DNA of 64,000 bases from Virgibacillus subterraneus (GTDB lineage Bacteria > Bacillota > Bacilli > Bacillales > Amphibacillaceae): contig NZ_FOEH01000003.1 in the NCBI RefSeq assembly GCF_900110695.1, positions 124,001-188,000 on the forward strand, in the 5' to 3' direction. Every line of letters starts with the position of its first letter. The stretch's first letter is position 1. Below the pieces are notes generated by a model. That model did not search any database and had not been told where the DNA came from. It was given only the letters and a program-made list of their open reading frames with translations. This document shows positions 8,259 to 17,102 of this stretch, piece after piece. A program made the position numbers and the translations under genes.

Positions 8259-8548
8259 TATTTGCTGTTATAATTGGCATGGCACTCGTAACAATGATTC
8301 CAAGAGCTATACCCGCATTTATTGTGGATAAATTGCAGTTTAAAGAATGGGTGAATCGCTGGCTTAATGCAATACCTTTTGCAGCATTAGGGGCTCTTAT
8401 TTTTCCAGGTATATTAAACGTTAAACCAGATCAGCCACACATTGGATTAGTTGGCGGGGCAGTAGCTGTTGTACTGGCTTATTTAGGCCTGAATGTCATT
8501 GTAGCAGTATTAGGAGCTATTGTGACGGTCTTTCTATTAACCATGTAA
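8255..8548 (+). CDS. azlD: AzlD family branched-chain amino acid exporter, small subunit
   Basis: This 97-residue protein has about four hydrophobic helices and the AzlD opening with TMIPRAIPAFIVDKL. It overlaps azlC by 4 bp with a GGAGG site inside azlC. It is expected to form the exporter complex with AzlC. Confidence 0.92.
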   Translation: MIFAVIIGMALVTMIPRAIPAFIVDKLQFKEWVNRWLNAIPFAALGALIFPGILNVKPDQPHIGLVGGAVAVVLAYLGLNVIVAVLGAIVTVFLLTM

Positions 8549-8598
8549 AAACAGATAAATTAGGAAGAATGTTTTTGACGATAACAGGGGGTTATCAC

Positions 8599-9141
8599 AT
8601 GTTTACAATTCGTAAGGCTGTTTACGACGATGCTGCAGCGATTGCAGATATTCATGTAAGCAGCTGGAAAAGTACGTATGACGATTTACTTGATGAGCAG
8701 GATATATCCAATATTACATATGAAAATCGTAAAGCATTATGGGAAACTATTTTACGTATCCAAAAAGAAGAGCAATGCACACTTGTCATTTACAACGACG
8801 ACAAGATTGTTGGTTTTGTTTCTGGCGGACCGGAGCGAACAAAGCGGTTTGACTATGATAGTGAAATCTACACGATTTATCTATTGGATGAATTTCAACG
8901 AAAGGGTTTGGGTGGCAAACTTCTAAAGGCTTTCAGCGAAGAAATGCAGGCAATGGGGCATAAATCTCTCCTCGTCTGGATTCTTAAACAGAACCCTTCC
9001 AGTCGCTTTTATGAACGATTCCTAGCTGAACCTGTCGGGGAAGAAGAAACAACCATTGGTGAAGGAACCTATCAGGAAACAGCATATGGCTGGGAAGATA
9101 TTGACAAACTGCTGAACAGACTGTCTGAAACTAATCTCTAA
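8599..9141 (+). CDS. GNAT family N-acetyltransferase
   Basis: This 180-residue acetyl-CoA-dependent acyltransferase starts IRKAVYDDAAAIADIHVSSW, and its acetyl-CoA pyrophosphate loop reads FQRKGLGGKLL (near residue 105). The ATG at 8599 follows AGGGGG and is preferred over the longer frame from 8569. The substrate cannot be told. It lies 50 bp after azlD on the same strand and may be cotranscribed. Confidence 0.87.
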   Translation: MFTIRKAVYDDAAAIADIHVSSWKSTYDDLLDEQDISNITYENRKALWETILRIQKEEQCTLVIYNDDKIVGFVSGGPERTKRFDYDSEIYTIYLLDEFQRKGLGGKLLKAFSEEMQAMGHKSLLVWILKQNPSSRFYERFLAEPVGEEETTIGEGTYQETAYGWEDIDKLLNRLSETNL

Positions 9142-9149
9142 TGAAGACT

Positions 9150-9515
9150 CGTTCGTAAGTTTTGTTGCATTTTAATCTTTGCAGTTGATATAAACTATTA
9201 AACAGACTAAAAGTAACCGGAAACGTAGTATGTAGTGAGATTCTCTAACCACGCAGCTGGAATATACTCGCACACCTAGGGCTCACCACGAGCCTTCGAC
9301 GCATAGGATGTGCTAGTACGGACGTTGCCACAGGACGTGGCGTACTTAGTCTGCCTCGCTCGCGAAAAACGCTCACTGTGGGGTCTCTTTGGCTCGCTGT
9401 CCCACAGGAGTCTCGCATATTCCAGCTGCTGGGTAAAATGATTTCACCGCAATATACATTACATTGTTTATTTCCGGAGTGGTGTCATAGCACTCATCTT
9501 ATAAAGGATGGAAGG
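9150..9515. repeat. GC-rich dispersed element, copy R1
   Basis: It starts with CGTAAGTTTTGTTGCATTTTAATC and GTTGATATAAACT. It holds the shared core ACCACGCAGCTGGAATATACTCGC (also in copies R2 near 30310 and R3 near 49957), and ends with ATTTCCGGAGTGGTGTCATAGCACTC as in R4 near 61060. It is much richer in GC than its surroundings, has no credible reading frame, and lies between convergent genes. Nothing else is seen in the 509-bp gap apart from the terminator at its right end. Confidence 0.75.
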
Positions 9516-9608
9516 AATTAACTATAAAGTTGTATCGCATAAATCTCTTTTCCTTATAACTAAAACCTTTAAGAAAACCGTCTTAATGGAATACTTCTAT
9601 CAATAAAA

Positions 9609-9650
9609 AAAGTGCCTATCCGCTCAAATTATGAGCAGATAGGCACTTTA
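9609..9650. terminator. Bidirectional terminator
   Basis: A 12-bp stem (9609-9620 pairs with 9638-9649) extends further into CTCA/TGAG. A-rich and T-rich flanks suit both strands. It serves mainly the minus-strand cation transporter gene. Confidence 0.85.
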
Positions 9651-10517
9651 TTATTGATATGGCTCTATATGAATGTGAGCGTATGGGATATTATGCTCTT
9701 GATCCAGTAGTGTTTCGATTTCCTCTGTAATAGCATGGCTTTCTTTTACATTTAATTGAGGATCTACAAGGATGGTAATATCTATAAAAGATTGATTGCC
9801 ATGTACTCTTCCTTTAATATCTATTACCTCTTTTACTTCAGGAACTTCTGCAATGCTGGATTTTATTTTCATAATCTGCTTTTCATCAAATCCATCCGTT
9901 AACGTATGTGTCGAATCTTTAAAAATATCCCAAGCAGTTTTACATATGATAATACCAACAACTAATCCGGCTAACGGATCAAGCCAAAAAAGTCCGAGTT
10001 GTGCACCGATAATTCCCACAAAAGCTCCAACACTTACAAAGGCATCTGAACGGTTGTCCTGTGCAGCGGCATACAGTGAACTGCTTTCTACCTTTTTGGA
10101 TAAGGAAAGATTATATCGGTAAACCATGAACATAATGATAGCAGCGCTTAATGCTGTCCAAGCTGTTAGCATATTAGGCTGAGTTGTTTCGCTCGTAAAT
10201 AATTTACTAAATGTATCGATTATTACTTGTATCCCAACAGTCATCATAATAAAAGCCGCGAACAGGGAAGCAATAGTTTCTGCACGATAATGCCCATAAT
10301 GATGGTCTTCGTCAGGGGGCTTCCTTGATATTTTCAATCCAATTAATACTGCAATCGAGGCTATTACATCAGTGGTGTTGTTAAATCCATCTGCACGCAA
10401 TGCCTCTGAACTGCCGATATAGGCGATTATTAACTTAGAGATAGAAAGTATGATGTAAGCAATAATGCTTATCCATGCACCCTTTTCACCTTTTTTTAGA
10501 TTATCTGCATGCCCCAT
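9651..10517 (-). CDS. Cation diffusion facilitator family transporter
   Basis: This 288-residue CDF membrane exporter has about six transmembrane helices and a C-terminal cytosolic metal-sensing domain (HIHIEPYQ end). Metal-site motifs are visible: LRADGFNNTTD near residue 41-51 and AAQDNRSDAF near 150-159. HHYGHYRAE lies in the first cytosolic loop. The DxxxD patterns are those of the manganese-exporting MneP/MneS group of Bacillus, so Mn2+ efflux is the best guess. It is a single gene ended by the terminator at 9609-9650. No Mn riboswitch is evident upstream. Confidence 0.87.
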   Translation of the reverse strand: MGHADNLKKGEKGAWISIIAYIILSISKLIIAYIGSSEALRADGFNNTTDVIASIAVLIGLKISRKPPDEDHHYGHYRAETIASLFAAFIMMTVGIQVIIDTFSKLFTSETTQPNMLTAWTALSAAIIMFMVYRYNLSLSKKVESSSLYAAAQDNRSDAFVSVGAFVGIIGAQLGLFWLDPLAGLVVGIIICKTAWDIFKDSTHTLTDGFDEKQIMKIKSSIAEVPEVKEVIDIKGRVHGNQSFIDITILVDPQLNVKESHAITEEIETLLDQEHNIPYAHIHIEPYQ

Positions 10518-10524
10518 GAAATGG

Positions 10525-10670
10525 CCTCCATTTTATTCACTGCATAAGCACAACTAAGGCTCTAGCCATTAAGTATGGCACCTCAAAGTATAAACGGTTC
10601 CTAGAAGCAAATTACGCTTTCATAAGAATTACTTTAACGAATGCCAAGTTTTCTAACATTTTATTCTAAC
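10525..10670 (-). repeat. Two dispersed repeat pieces upstream of the CDF gene
   Basis: On the minus strand, 10670-10605 reads TTAGAAAACTTGGCATTCG, then TTCTTATG and AAGCGTAATTTGCTT. At 10575-10530 it reads GCCTTAGTTGTGCTTATGCAGT. Both match parts of the copy at 16868-16950. The remaining gap to 10873 holds an imperfect dyad (CACCTAA..TTAGGTG, about 10792-10823) near the MFS gene, possibly an operator. Confidence 0.6.
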
Positions 10671-10873
10671 GATTGTGTCAGCTATAACAGTCTATCAAAG
10701 CATTGTGCGATAAGTCTAGAGAAAAAGTAAAGGATACGGTTATATGTTTTGTGAGTTATAAAATAAGTTTCGTTTGGTGAAAAATGACAAGCACCTAAAC
10801 GAGAATAATTATCTTGCTTAGGTGAATAGTAATTTTAGTGATTATTTTACAAAAGAAGGACTGTGAATGTAAT

Positions 10874-12073
10874 ATGGCGAAACAGAATGACGCTCATGAT
10901 AAGCGCTGGGCAGTTATATCATTAGCGTCTATTCCACTAATTATGACTTTGGGAAATTCCATGCTTATTCCAATATTACCTTTAATGGAAAAAGAACTTG
11001 ATATTTCCAAACTGCAATCAAGTTATATTATTACGATGTATTCAATTGTAGCTATTTTTTTCATCCCATTAGCAGGCTTCTTATCAGACCGGTATGGCAG
11101 GAAGAAGGTAATTATTCCTTCATTAATTATTACTGGATTGGGGGGATTAATTGCGGGATGGGCTTCCAATAGTATGAGTGATCCGTATCTCATGATTATA
11201 GTTGGTAGAATTCTACAGGGAATAGGCGCATCAGGTGCTGCCCCGATTGTACTTCCGCTTGTAGGCGATATGTTTCGAGATGATAAAGAAGCGAGCACAA
11301 CGCTTGGCATTATAGAAACATCCAACACAATTGGCAAGGTGTTAAGTCCGATATTAGGTGCTGTCCTGGCAGCATTTATTTGGTTTTTACCGTTTTATTC
11401 AATTCCAGTATTTTGTGCTGTATCCGTTTTGATGGTGGGATTTCTTGTGAAAAACAAAGGGGGAGAGGAAGAGCATACAAGTTTTAAGAAATACTGGGGA
11501 TTGGCTAAAGAAACGTTGAAGGAACATGGAAAGTGGCTAATTGCCGTATTTCTTATTGGAGCTATATTAATGTTTATTTTGTTTGGATTCTTGTTTTATC
11601 TTTCAAGTATTTTAGAAGATAAGTATGATTATAAAGGTATTTGGAAAGGGGTACTTCTTGCCATTCCTTTACTGGCCTTATCGATTGCCTCATTTATAGC
11701 CGGAAGGAAAATAAATGATAACTTAAAAGTAATGAAATGGATAACCTTTATTGGCATTATACTCACTGGGGCATCAGTTGCGGTGATCCCGTTCATGGAT
11801 CATCCAGTATACCTTTTATCTATTTTCCTTATATGTGGAAGCGGAATAGGGATGTCACTGCCTTGTATGGATGCATTAATCACTGAGAGCTTGGAAAAGG
11901 ATGTGCGAGGTGTAATTACATCCATTTACAGTGCCATGCGTTTTATTGGGGTTGCAGCAGGACCGCCAGTAATTGCAATTATGATGAAGGGAAATATTAT
12001 CTGGATGGTTAGCCTTTTAACGATTTTTGCGCTAGGAGCAGGTTTACTTGCATATCGAAACATTAACCCGTGA
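10874..12073 (+). CDS. MFS transporter, drug:H+ antiporter-like
   Basis: This 399-residue integral membrane protein has about 12 helices and the MFS loop motif GFLSDRYGRKK near residue 71-81. The motif-C-like GIIETSNTIGKVLSPILG lies in helix 5, which is typical of drug/H+ antiporters. The substrate is unknown. The frame is open from a GTG at 10838; the ATG at 10874 gives the normal MFS N-terminus but its AAGAAGGA site is rather far upstream. A CACCTAA dyad about 50-80 bp upstream could bind a regulator. Confidence 0.85.
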   Translation: MAKQNDAHDKRWAVISLASIPLIMTLGNSMLIPILPLMEKELDISKLQSSYIITMYSIVAIFFIPLAGFLSDRYGRKKVIIPSLIITGLGGLIAGWASNSMSDPYLMIIVGRILQGIGASGAAPIVLPLVGDMFRDDKEASTTLGIIETSNTIGKVLSPILGAVLAAFIWFLPFYSIPVFCAVSVLMVGFLVKNKGGEEEHTSFKKYWGLAKETLKEHGKWLIAVFLIGAILMFILFGFLFYLSSILEDKYDYKGIWKGVLLAIPLLALSIASFIAGRKINDNLKVMKWITFIGIILTGASVAVIPFMDHPVYLLSIFLICGSGIGMSLPCMDALITESLEKDVRGVITSIYSAMRFIGVAAGPPVIAIMMKGNIIWMVSLLTIFALGAGLLAYRNINP

Positions 12074-12159
12074 AAAAATATTGCAGCACATTAATATTAT
12101 TGTTGCAATTATTCGCAAATTTTAGGATAATAGAAAAAAGGAACAAAGGGGCGTGTTCC

Positions 12160-12393
12160 ATGAAAAAGCAGAAATTAGTTTATCGATATGTAAGATATGA
12201 TGGAAAAGCACTTGACGCCAAAAGGGAAGTTTCATATGAATTAAAGCTTTCATCACGGATGTTACTGGATGAGTTATGCTTTAATTGGAATAAGGAGAGA
12301 CTGGAAACTGCGATAAACAGCTCTATTGACACGGGAAATAAAAAGAAGTTCTTTCAGTTAAGTAAGGAATACAGACATTATATTTGGGAGTAA
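12160..12393 (+). CDS. IDEAL domain protein
   Basis: This small 77-residue cytosolic protein has a C-terminal half (LLDELCFNWNKERLETAINS.. FFQLSKEY) that fits the IDEAL domain seen in small Firmicute proteins such as YpiB/YozD, a helical dimer-like module of unknown biochemical role. The ATG at 12160 follows AAAGGGGCG. The longer in-frame extension to 12070 lacks a ribosome site. A terminator follows, so it is a monocistronic gene. Confidence 0.75.
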   Translation: MKKQKLVYRYVRYDGKALDAKREVSYELKLSSRMLLDELCFNWNKERLETAINSSIDTGNKKKFFQLSKEYRHYIWE

Positions 12394-12413
12394 TCCCAAT
12401 TTGCATCAAGATT

Positions 12414-12443
12414 GCCTTACCTTTGTTTGGTGAGGCTTTTTTG
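12414..12443 (+). terminator. Terminator after the IDEAL gene
   Basis: GCCTTACC (12414-12421) pairs with GGTGAGGC (12429-12436), followed by six T. Confidence 0.92.
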
Positions 12444-12498
12444 ATGGGATATAAATAGTTCTTTTTACATAGAAGCTAGTCATATTGGGGGAGAATGA

Positions 12499-13965
12499 AT
12501 GGAAGATAATAATCACTCTATTGTACATAAACAAAACCGTATACTTTTTTATATTTTGTTATTTTCGTTGTTTTTGGGTGTAGGAGCAGAGCTTGTTGTC
12601 GGAGCACCAACAGAAAATCTTATTGCACTTGGTATTGGTGGAGGATTTAGTGTAGCAATAATTGGTATATTTCATTATAAACAGATATTTACCAAGACAG
12701 TTCCTTATTTAGCAATTATAAGTTTATCTGGAGTCGCGTTCATTATTATTTTAAGTTCTGATTATGTAACGAATATGCTATTTACCTTTTATGTTCTGGC
12801 TGTAGCAGCGATATCTCTTTCGTTAACAGTTTTAGTTACAGGAGGTTTCTTTGGGCTGTCATTACTAACCTTTTTTGTTATCTCAAAAGGAGAAATAATC
12901 GGATTCGACGCGAGGGCTACTGCTATTACAATTGTATTTTTTGCCCTGGTATTTGCTGTTTTAGTAATTCAGGTGAGGGTAGCAAGGAAACTGCTTACAG
13001 ATGCCAAGAGTGCTTTAACTGACAGCGAAAACCATTCCGAAAATCAAAGGAAACAGGCTGAAGTCGTAGAAGCAAGTGCAACAAATGTTAGGTCACAAAT
13101 GACTATTATTGAGCAGGATAGCAACTTAAACTCACAATCAATGCAGGAGATGCGCCTGGCATTTCAGGAAATCACAAAAGCCAGTCAGACACAGGCAGAA
13201 TCTGCAACTACCATTTCAACTACAATCGAACAAACGGGGGAAAAATTGTCCAAAATGATCCATTCTTTCTCTCAGAGTACTGCAGATGGAGAAGAATTAA
13301 AAGAATTATCGATGGAAGGCCAACAATCCATGGAAAACCTCTCCGCCACAATGGAAGGGTTTCAGCAATCCTTTGAACAGCTCGGTACAAACATGAATAA
13401 TCTTGTTCATAAAATGCAAGAAAATAATACGTTTACAGAAAAAATCCAGGACATAGCAGCACAGACTAACTTGTTAGCGTTGAATGCAAGTATTGAGGCA
13501 GCCAGAGCTGGAGAGTCAGGAAAAGGTTTTGCTGTTGTAGCCGGAGAAGTTCGTAAGTTGGCTGAAGTTTCCCAACACACTGCACAGCAAATTAGTCAGA
13601 ACCTGCAAATTATTGAAGACCATGCAAGACAAGCCCAGCAGGAAGTAGACAATAACAAGGAGCAATTGCAGAAGAGTGCCATAAGTGTACAAGAAACAAA
13701 AGTCAATTTTGAAAAAATCACTGGTCAGCTTATCAACTTTATTAAGTATTTAGGTTATTTAGCAAAACAGGCTAATGATATACAAGCATCATCTGAAACA
13801 ATAGATGGGTCAGTTGATCAATTGGCTTCCTTAATTGAAGAAACTACGGCAACCATCCAGGAATTGGAGGCAATGCTTGAAGAGCAGGTTGACCGCATGA
13901 CTAATTTGGCTTCTGCTATTGAAGAAACAAATGAAGTAGCAGCAACGTTGGAAAAAGCAAAATAA
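12499..13965 (+). CDS. Methyl-accepting chemotaxis protein with membrane-embedded sensor
   Basis: This is a 488-residue chemoreceptor. The first ~165 residues form about six hydrophobic helices with no sizeable extracellular domain and no recognisable HAMP domain. The rest is a long coiled-coil MCP signalling domain, with the kinase-contact hairpin tip around residues 313-345 ([20 protein letters not shown]). It should couple to CheA/CheW. The sensor may read membrane or intracellular state instead of an external ligand, which is inference. A GGGGGAG site precedes the ATG and a terminator follows the gene. Confidence 0.93.
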   Translation: MEDNNHSIVHKQNRILFYILLFSLFLGVGAELVVGAPTENLIALGIGGGFSVAIIGIFHYKQIFTKTVPYLAIISLSGVAFIIILSSDYVTNMLFTFYVLAVAAISLSLTVLVTGGFFGLSLLTFFVISKGEIIGFDARATAITIVFFALVFAVLVIQVRVARKLLTDAKSALTDSENHSENQRKQAEVVEASATNVRSQMTIIEQDSNLNSQSMQEMRLAFQEITKASQTQAESATTISTTIEQTGEKLSKMIHSFSQSTADGEELKELSMEGQQSMENLSATMEGFQQSFEQLGTNMNNLVHKMQENNTFTEKIQDIAAQTNLLALNASIEAARAGESGKGFAVVAGEVRKLAEVSQHTAQQISQNLQIIEDHARQAQQEVDNNKEQLQKSAISVQETKVNFEKITGQLINFIKYLGYLAKQANDIQASSETIDGSVDQLASLIEETTATIQELEAMLEEQVDRMTNLASAIEETNEVAATLEKAK

Positions 13966-13980
13966 TCCAGAATTTATTAT

Positions 13981-14022
13981 ACGAGGAAGTGCATATTTTA
14001 TATGACATTTCCTCGTTATTTA
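13981..14022 (+). terminator. Terminator after the chemoreceptor gene
   Basis: ACGAGGAA (13981-13988) pairs with TTCCTCGT (14009-14016); an inner ATAT pairing extends it, and TATTTATTTATT follows. Confidence 0.75.
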
Positions 14023-14085
14023 TTTATTATTTTTTCTAATATTTAAATTTATTTGATATGCTTAAGACATAAGGGGGGAATGTAC

Positions 14086-15384
14086 ATGAAGAAAAAGACT
14101 GTCTTTAGTTGGATGTTATATGATTTTGGTAATTCGGCATTTGCAACTACCATAATGGCAGCAGTTCTTCCTGTTTTCTACTATGATGTAGCAGCAGTTG
14201 GTGTAGACCAATCGCTTGCTGATAGTTACTGGGGATATTCACAGTCAATTGCTGCATTAATTGTCGCTGTGATGGCACCCTTTTTGGGGGCAATCAGTGA
14301 TTTTTCAGCAGCTAAAAAGAAATTTTTACGGTTTTTCGCTTTTATGGGGATTGTTGCAAGTATTTTACTAGCCTTTGTTGGTGAAGGAGATTACATATTT
14401 GCTTCTCTTTTATTAATAATTGGAACAGTGGGTTTTTCAAGCGCCAATATTTTTTATGATGCCTTTTTACCTGAAATAGCTGATGAGGACGATATAGATA
14501 AAATTTCATCCTACGGCTTTGCATTCGGTTATATTGGTGGTGGTGTTTTATTAGCCATAAATATTTTAATGATACTTAAGTACTCTTGGTTCGGTATGCC
14601 CAATGCAGCAGTTGCAAGCCAAGTATCATTCGTTACGGTAGGTATATGGTGGTTTATATTCTCACTGCCGTTGCTAAAAAATATTAAGGAAGAAAAGAAA
14701 GTAAAAACAAAGCGTGACCGGTCTTATGTAGCGATAGGATTTTCAAGAGTAACCAATACATTTAAGGAAATTAAGCAGTACAAGCACTTATTAATATTTT
14801 TACTAGCTTTCTGGATGTACAATGACGGAATATCAACCATTATAAAGATGGCAACTATCTATGGACGTGATATTGGTATAGATTCCAATTCATTAATTGC
14901 TGCTTTGCTAATCACACAATTTGTCGGCATTCCATGTACTTTTTTCTTTGGTTGGCTGGCTAGTAAAATTACTGCCAAAAAGGCACTGTATATAACGTTA
15001 TACGCTTACCTTGGTATCGTGATTTTAGGGTATTTTATGTCTTCCGCACTACATTTTTATTTACTGGCATTCTGTGTTGGCTTAGTACAGGGTGGGGCAC
15101 AATCGCTCAGCAGATCTATATATGGAAGGATGGTACCGGCTAATAAACATGCAGAGTTCTTTGGATTTTATGGAATTTCGGCAAAATTTGCAGCCATCTT
15201 TGGACCATTCTTATTTGCGATAGTTGGACAGCTAACAGGCTCAAGCAGACTTGGTATCATTTCGCTTGTCATTTTCTTTATAGTCGGAATTGTTTTATTG
15301 AGATTTGTTAATATTGACCAAGGAGTAATGGAAGCTAAACGGCAAACGAATCAATCTGAGAAAATTGATATAAAACCACAATAA
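14086..15384 (+). CDS. MFS transporter, UMF1/Atg22-like family
   Basis: This 432-residue polytopic membrane protein begins FSWMLYDFGNSAFATTIMAAVLPVFYY. That N-terminus is characteristic of the UMF1 (Atg22-like) branch of the major facilitator superfamily. About 12 hydrophobic helices are present. Bacterial members are poorly characterised. The ATG at 14086 follows AAGGGGGG. A small basic peptide gene follows 13 bp later and is probably cotranscribed. Confidence 0.87.
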   Translation: MKKKTVFSWMLYDFGNSAFATTIMAAVLPVFYYDVAAVGVDQSLADSYWGYSQSIAALIVAVMAPFLGAISDFSAAKKKFLRFFAFMGIVASILLAFVGEGDYIFASLLLIIGTVGFSSANIFYDAFLPEIADEDDIDKISSYGFAFGYIGGGVLLAINILMILKYSWFGMPNAAVASQVSFVTVGIWWFIFSLPLLKNIKEEKKVKTKRDRSYVAIGFSRVTNTFKEIKQYKHLLIFLLAFWMYNDGISTIIKMATIYGRDIGIDSNSLIAALLITQFVGIPCTFFFGWLASKITAKKALYITLYAYLGIVILGYFMSSALHFYLLAFCVGLVQGGAQSLSRSIYGRMVPANKHAEFFGFYGISAKFAAIFGPFLFAIVGQLTGSSRLGIISLVIFFIVGIVLLRFVNIDQGVMEAKRQTNQSEKIDIKPQ

Positions 15385-15397
15385 GAGGTGAAAAACT

Positions 15398-15550
15398 ATG
15401 CGCATCAACAATATACGCAAAGCATTATATGGAATTGCTAAAATTTTAGGTGATGTAAATGCTGTTAAAAAAGGTAAAGTAGGTAAAAGGGTTGGGCGAA
15501 GAGTAGCAGGAAAAGGAACCGGAAAATTATTAGGTAAGTTGTTTAAATAA
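15398..15550 (+). CDS. Small highly basic protein (hypothetical)
   Basis: This open frame encodes 50 residues with a very basic, Gly-rich C-terminal half (KKGKVGKRVGRRVAGKGTGK) and ends KLLGKLFK. It has a good AGAGGTG site and starts 13 bp after the MFS gene, so translation is likely. The composition suggests nucleic-acid or membrane binding, but I do not recognise the family. The gap after it (to 15865) holds a GACATAAC..GTTATGTC stem with a T run (15670-15724, possible terminator), a repeat copy near 15750-15800 and the terminator of the next gene. Confidence 0.65.
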   Translation: MRINNIRKALYGIAKILGDVNAVKKGKVGKRVGRRVAGKGTGKLLGKLFK

Positions 15551-15830
15551 AAGATTTTTTTAGTAAGATTTGTTGCTTTTATTCTTTTATTCTTCGCGGT
15601 ATACTTAAGCAACACCACAGATTAAAGGTCCGATTTGTGTGGCTCTTTGCATGCAGCCGCGACTTTTAAGACATAACGGATAGACTACTCGTAGCAGAAT
15701 GAATACAGCAGTTATGTCACATTTTTTATCTGATACGACTTTGATTATGTAATATAAAGCGCTCAGGCTTGGCGATAAGCTAATTTTTCTAATTAACAGG
15801 CAAACTTTAAGAGAACAGCCCAATAAAAAA

Positions 15831-15868
15831 CAGGAACACGAATCTCCACTCGTGTTCCTGTTTTTTTA
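15831..15868. terminator. Bidirectional terminator
   Basis: A perfect 10-bp stem CAGGAACACG (15831-15840) pairs with CGTGTTCCTG (15851-15860) and is flanked by six A and seven T. It ends the minus-strand phospholipase-like gene. Confidence 0.92.
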
Positions 15869-16780
15869 CACAATTGGTTCACTATATTTATTTTCCAGGT
15901 TTAGCTCAAGTGGCTTCCCGGTATCATATGATATGTTGCCAATTAATCCCCTCAGTTTATCCCAGGCAGAATTATCCCGTGATTGCCAATAGGAAAGCAC
16001 TTCTGTCATAATTTCAATACCTTCCGTGCGTCCCTGTTCATATAGATCAATAAAGCTTTTAGAAGAAGGGGCATTTGTTGCTGGGTGGTACCATGTTGTA
16101 TGTTGCAAATTCAAATAATCCACGTTACTTTTAATTGGCTGATGGGAATAAGATGAAATCAATGGTCTTAGTAGTACAATTTTCCATCCATGTGGATCAG
16201 CTAACAATTTTAGTGCCAATTTCATATCCCGGTAAGCTTTTTGGATGTAAGAAGTGGAATTACGATTGACCTCTGGATAATGGTTTTTAATAGTTGTATG
16301 CAGTAAATTAGTTATATTTTCATTAAATGAGTACCCAATATCGATTTCTTTATAAACTGGTGCTTTCCACGTTTTTAAATTATGATATTTTTCCATCATC
16401 AATGTATCAATGAGTACTTCGAGCTTTTGATGATCACTTCCATCATAGCCAGCACGGTAATGAATATATGGATGTGCATTACGGTCAAGGACATGATGTG
16501 TGACAAATCCAAATACATACGCTTGAACACGTCCGTCCATATCCTTTGCCTGATCAATTAAATCAATTAAAAATGCTCCGCAATTTTCCTTATGCAATAT
16601 CATTCCGATGTCATGAACAGGTTCCTCTTTTATCCAAGGCCAGAAATTATAATAGAAAAAGGGATCTGGCCCTTGAGCACCTAATTTCATATATGACTCA
16701 TATTGTGAAAATGGGTATGGATTTTTGATTGTATCCACAACATCTTCACAAAATAGCATATGTGTCCAAATATTTGGCAT
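15866..16780 (-). CDS. Zinc-dependent phospholipase C family protein
   Basis: This 304-residue protein starts with MPNIWTHMLFCEDV. It has spaced His/Asp residues of the PF00882 zinc-dependent phospholipase C fold: W4/H7 at the N-terminus, GPDPFFYYNF, FVTHHVLDRNAHPYIHY near 90-106, and DHQKLE. There is no signal peptide, so unlike secreted PLC it should stay in the cell. The biochemical activity of such Bacillaceae homologues is not established. A TAAGGAGG site precedes the ATG. Confidence 0.8.
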   Translation of the reverse strand: MPNIWTHMLFCEDVVDTIKNPYPFSQYESYMKLGAQGPDPFFYYNFWPWIKEEPVHDIGMILHKENCGAFLIDLIDQAKDMDGRVQAYVFGFVTHHVLDRNAHPYIHYRAGYDGSDHQKLEVLIDTLMMEKYHNLKTWKAPVYKEIDIGYSFNENITNLLHTTIKNHYPEVNRNSTSYIQKAYRDMKLALKLLADPHGWKIVLLRPLISSYSHQPIKSNVDYLNLQHTTWYHPATNAPSSKSFIDLYEQGRTEGIEIMTEVLSYWQSRDNSAWDKLRGLIGNISYDTGKPLELNLENKYSEPIV

Positions 16781-16864
16781 AGTGAAATCCTCCTTACATT
16801 AAGACGCATATAGAAGACTTCTGCTTATTAATGTATAGTAATTGCCGATTCTATAGAGTCTTTC

Positions 16865-16955
16865 AACATTAGAAAACTTGGCTTATCGCCTAGCCTTAGT
16901 TGCGCTTATGCAGTAAGAAAGGATTTATACTTTCTTAACTGCTAAATTAGTCTTT
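16865..16955. repeat. Dispersed intergenic repeat copy
   Basis: It contains AAACTTGGCTTATCGCC, then TTAGTTGCGCTTATGCAG and TAAGAAAGGA, matching 7097-7180. It lies in the 322-bp divergent gap between the phospholipase-like gene and fumC. The rest of this gap is AT-rich promoter-like DNA. Confidence 0.7.
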
Positions 16956-17102
16956 TATAGTATTATAAATGAAAACCAGCTGAATTTGTTAGTAAAATAC
17001 GTACTATTTTGTGACTTCTACTTATTGTTAAGCTAACAATATTTCCATTAATTTTGTTACAATGGTAAAAGATATGATTATGATTACAAGGAGGCAACAG
17101 AC

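Noticed and set aside
15605-15823. Minus-strand 72-codon open frame in the gap before the phospholipase-like gene
   Set aside because: No ribosome site, no family resemblance, and it overlaps a repeat fragment and a possible terminator.
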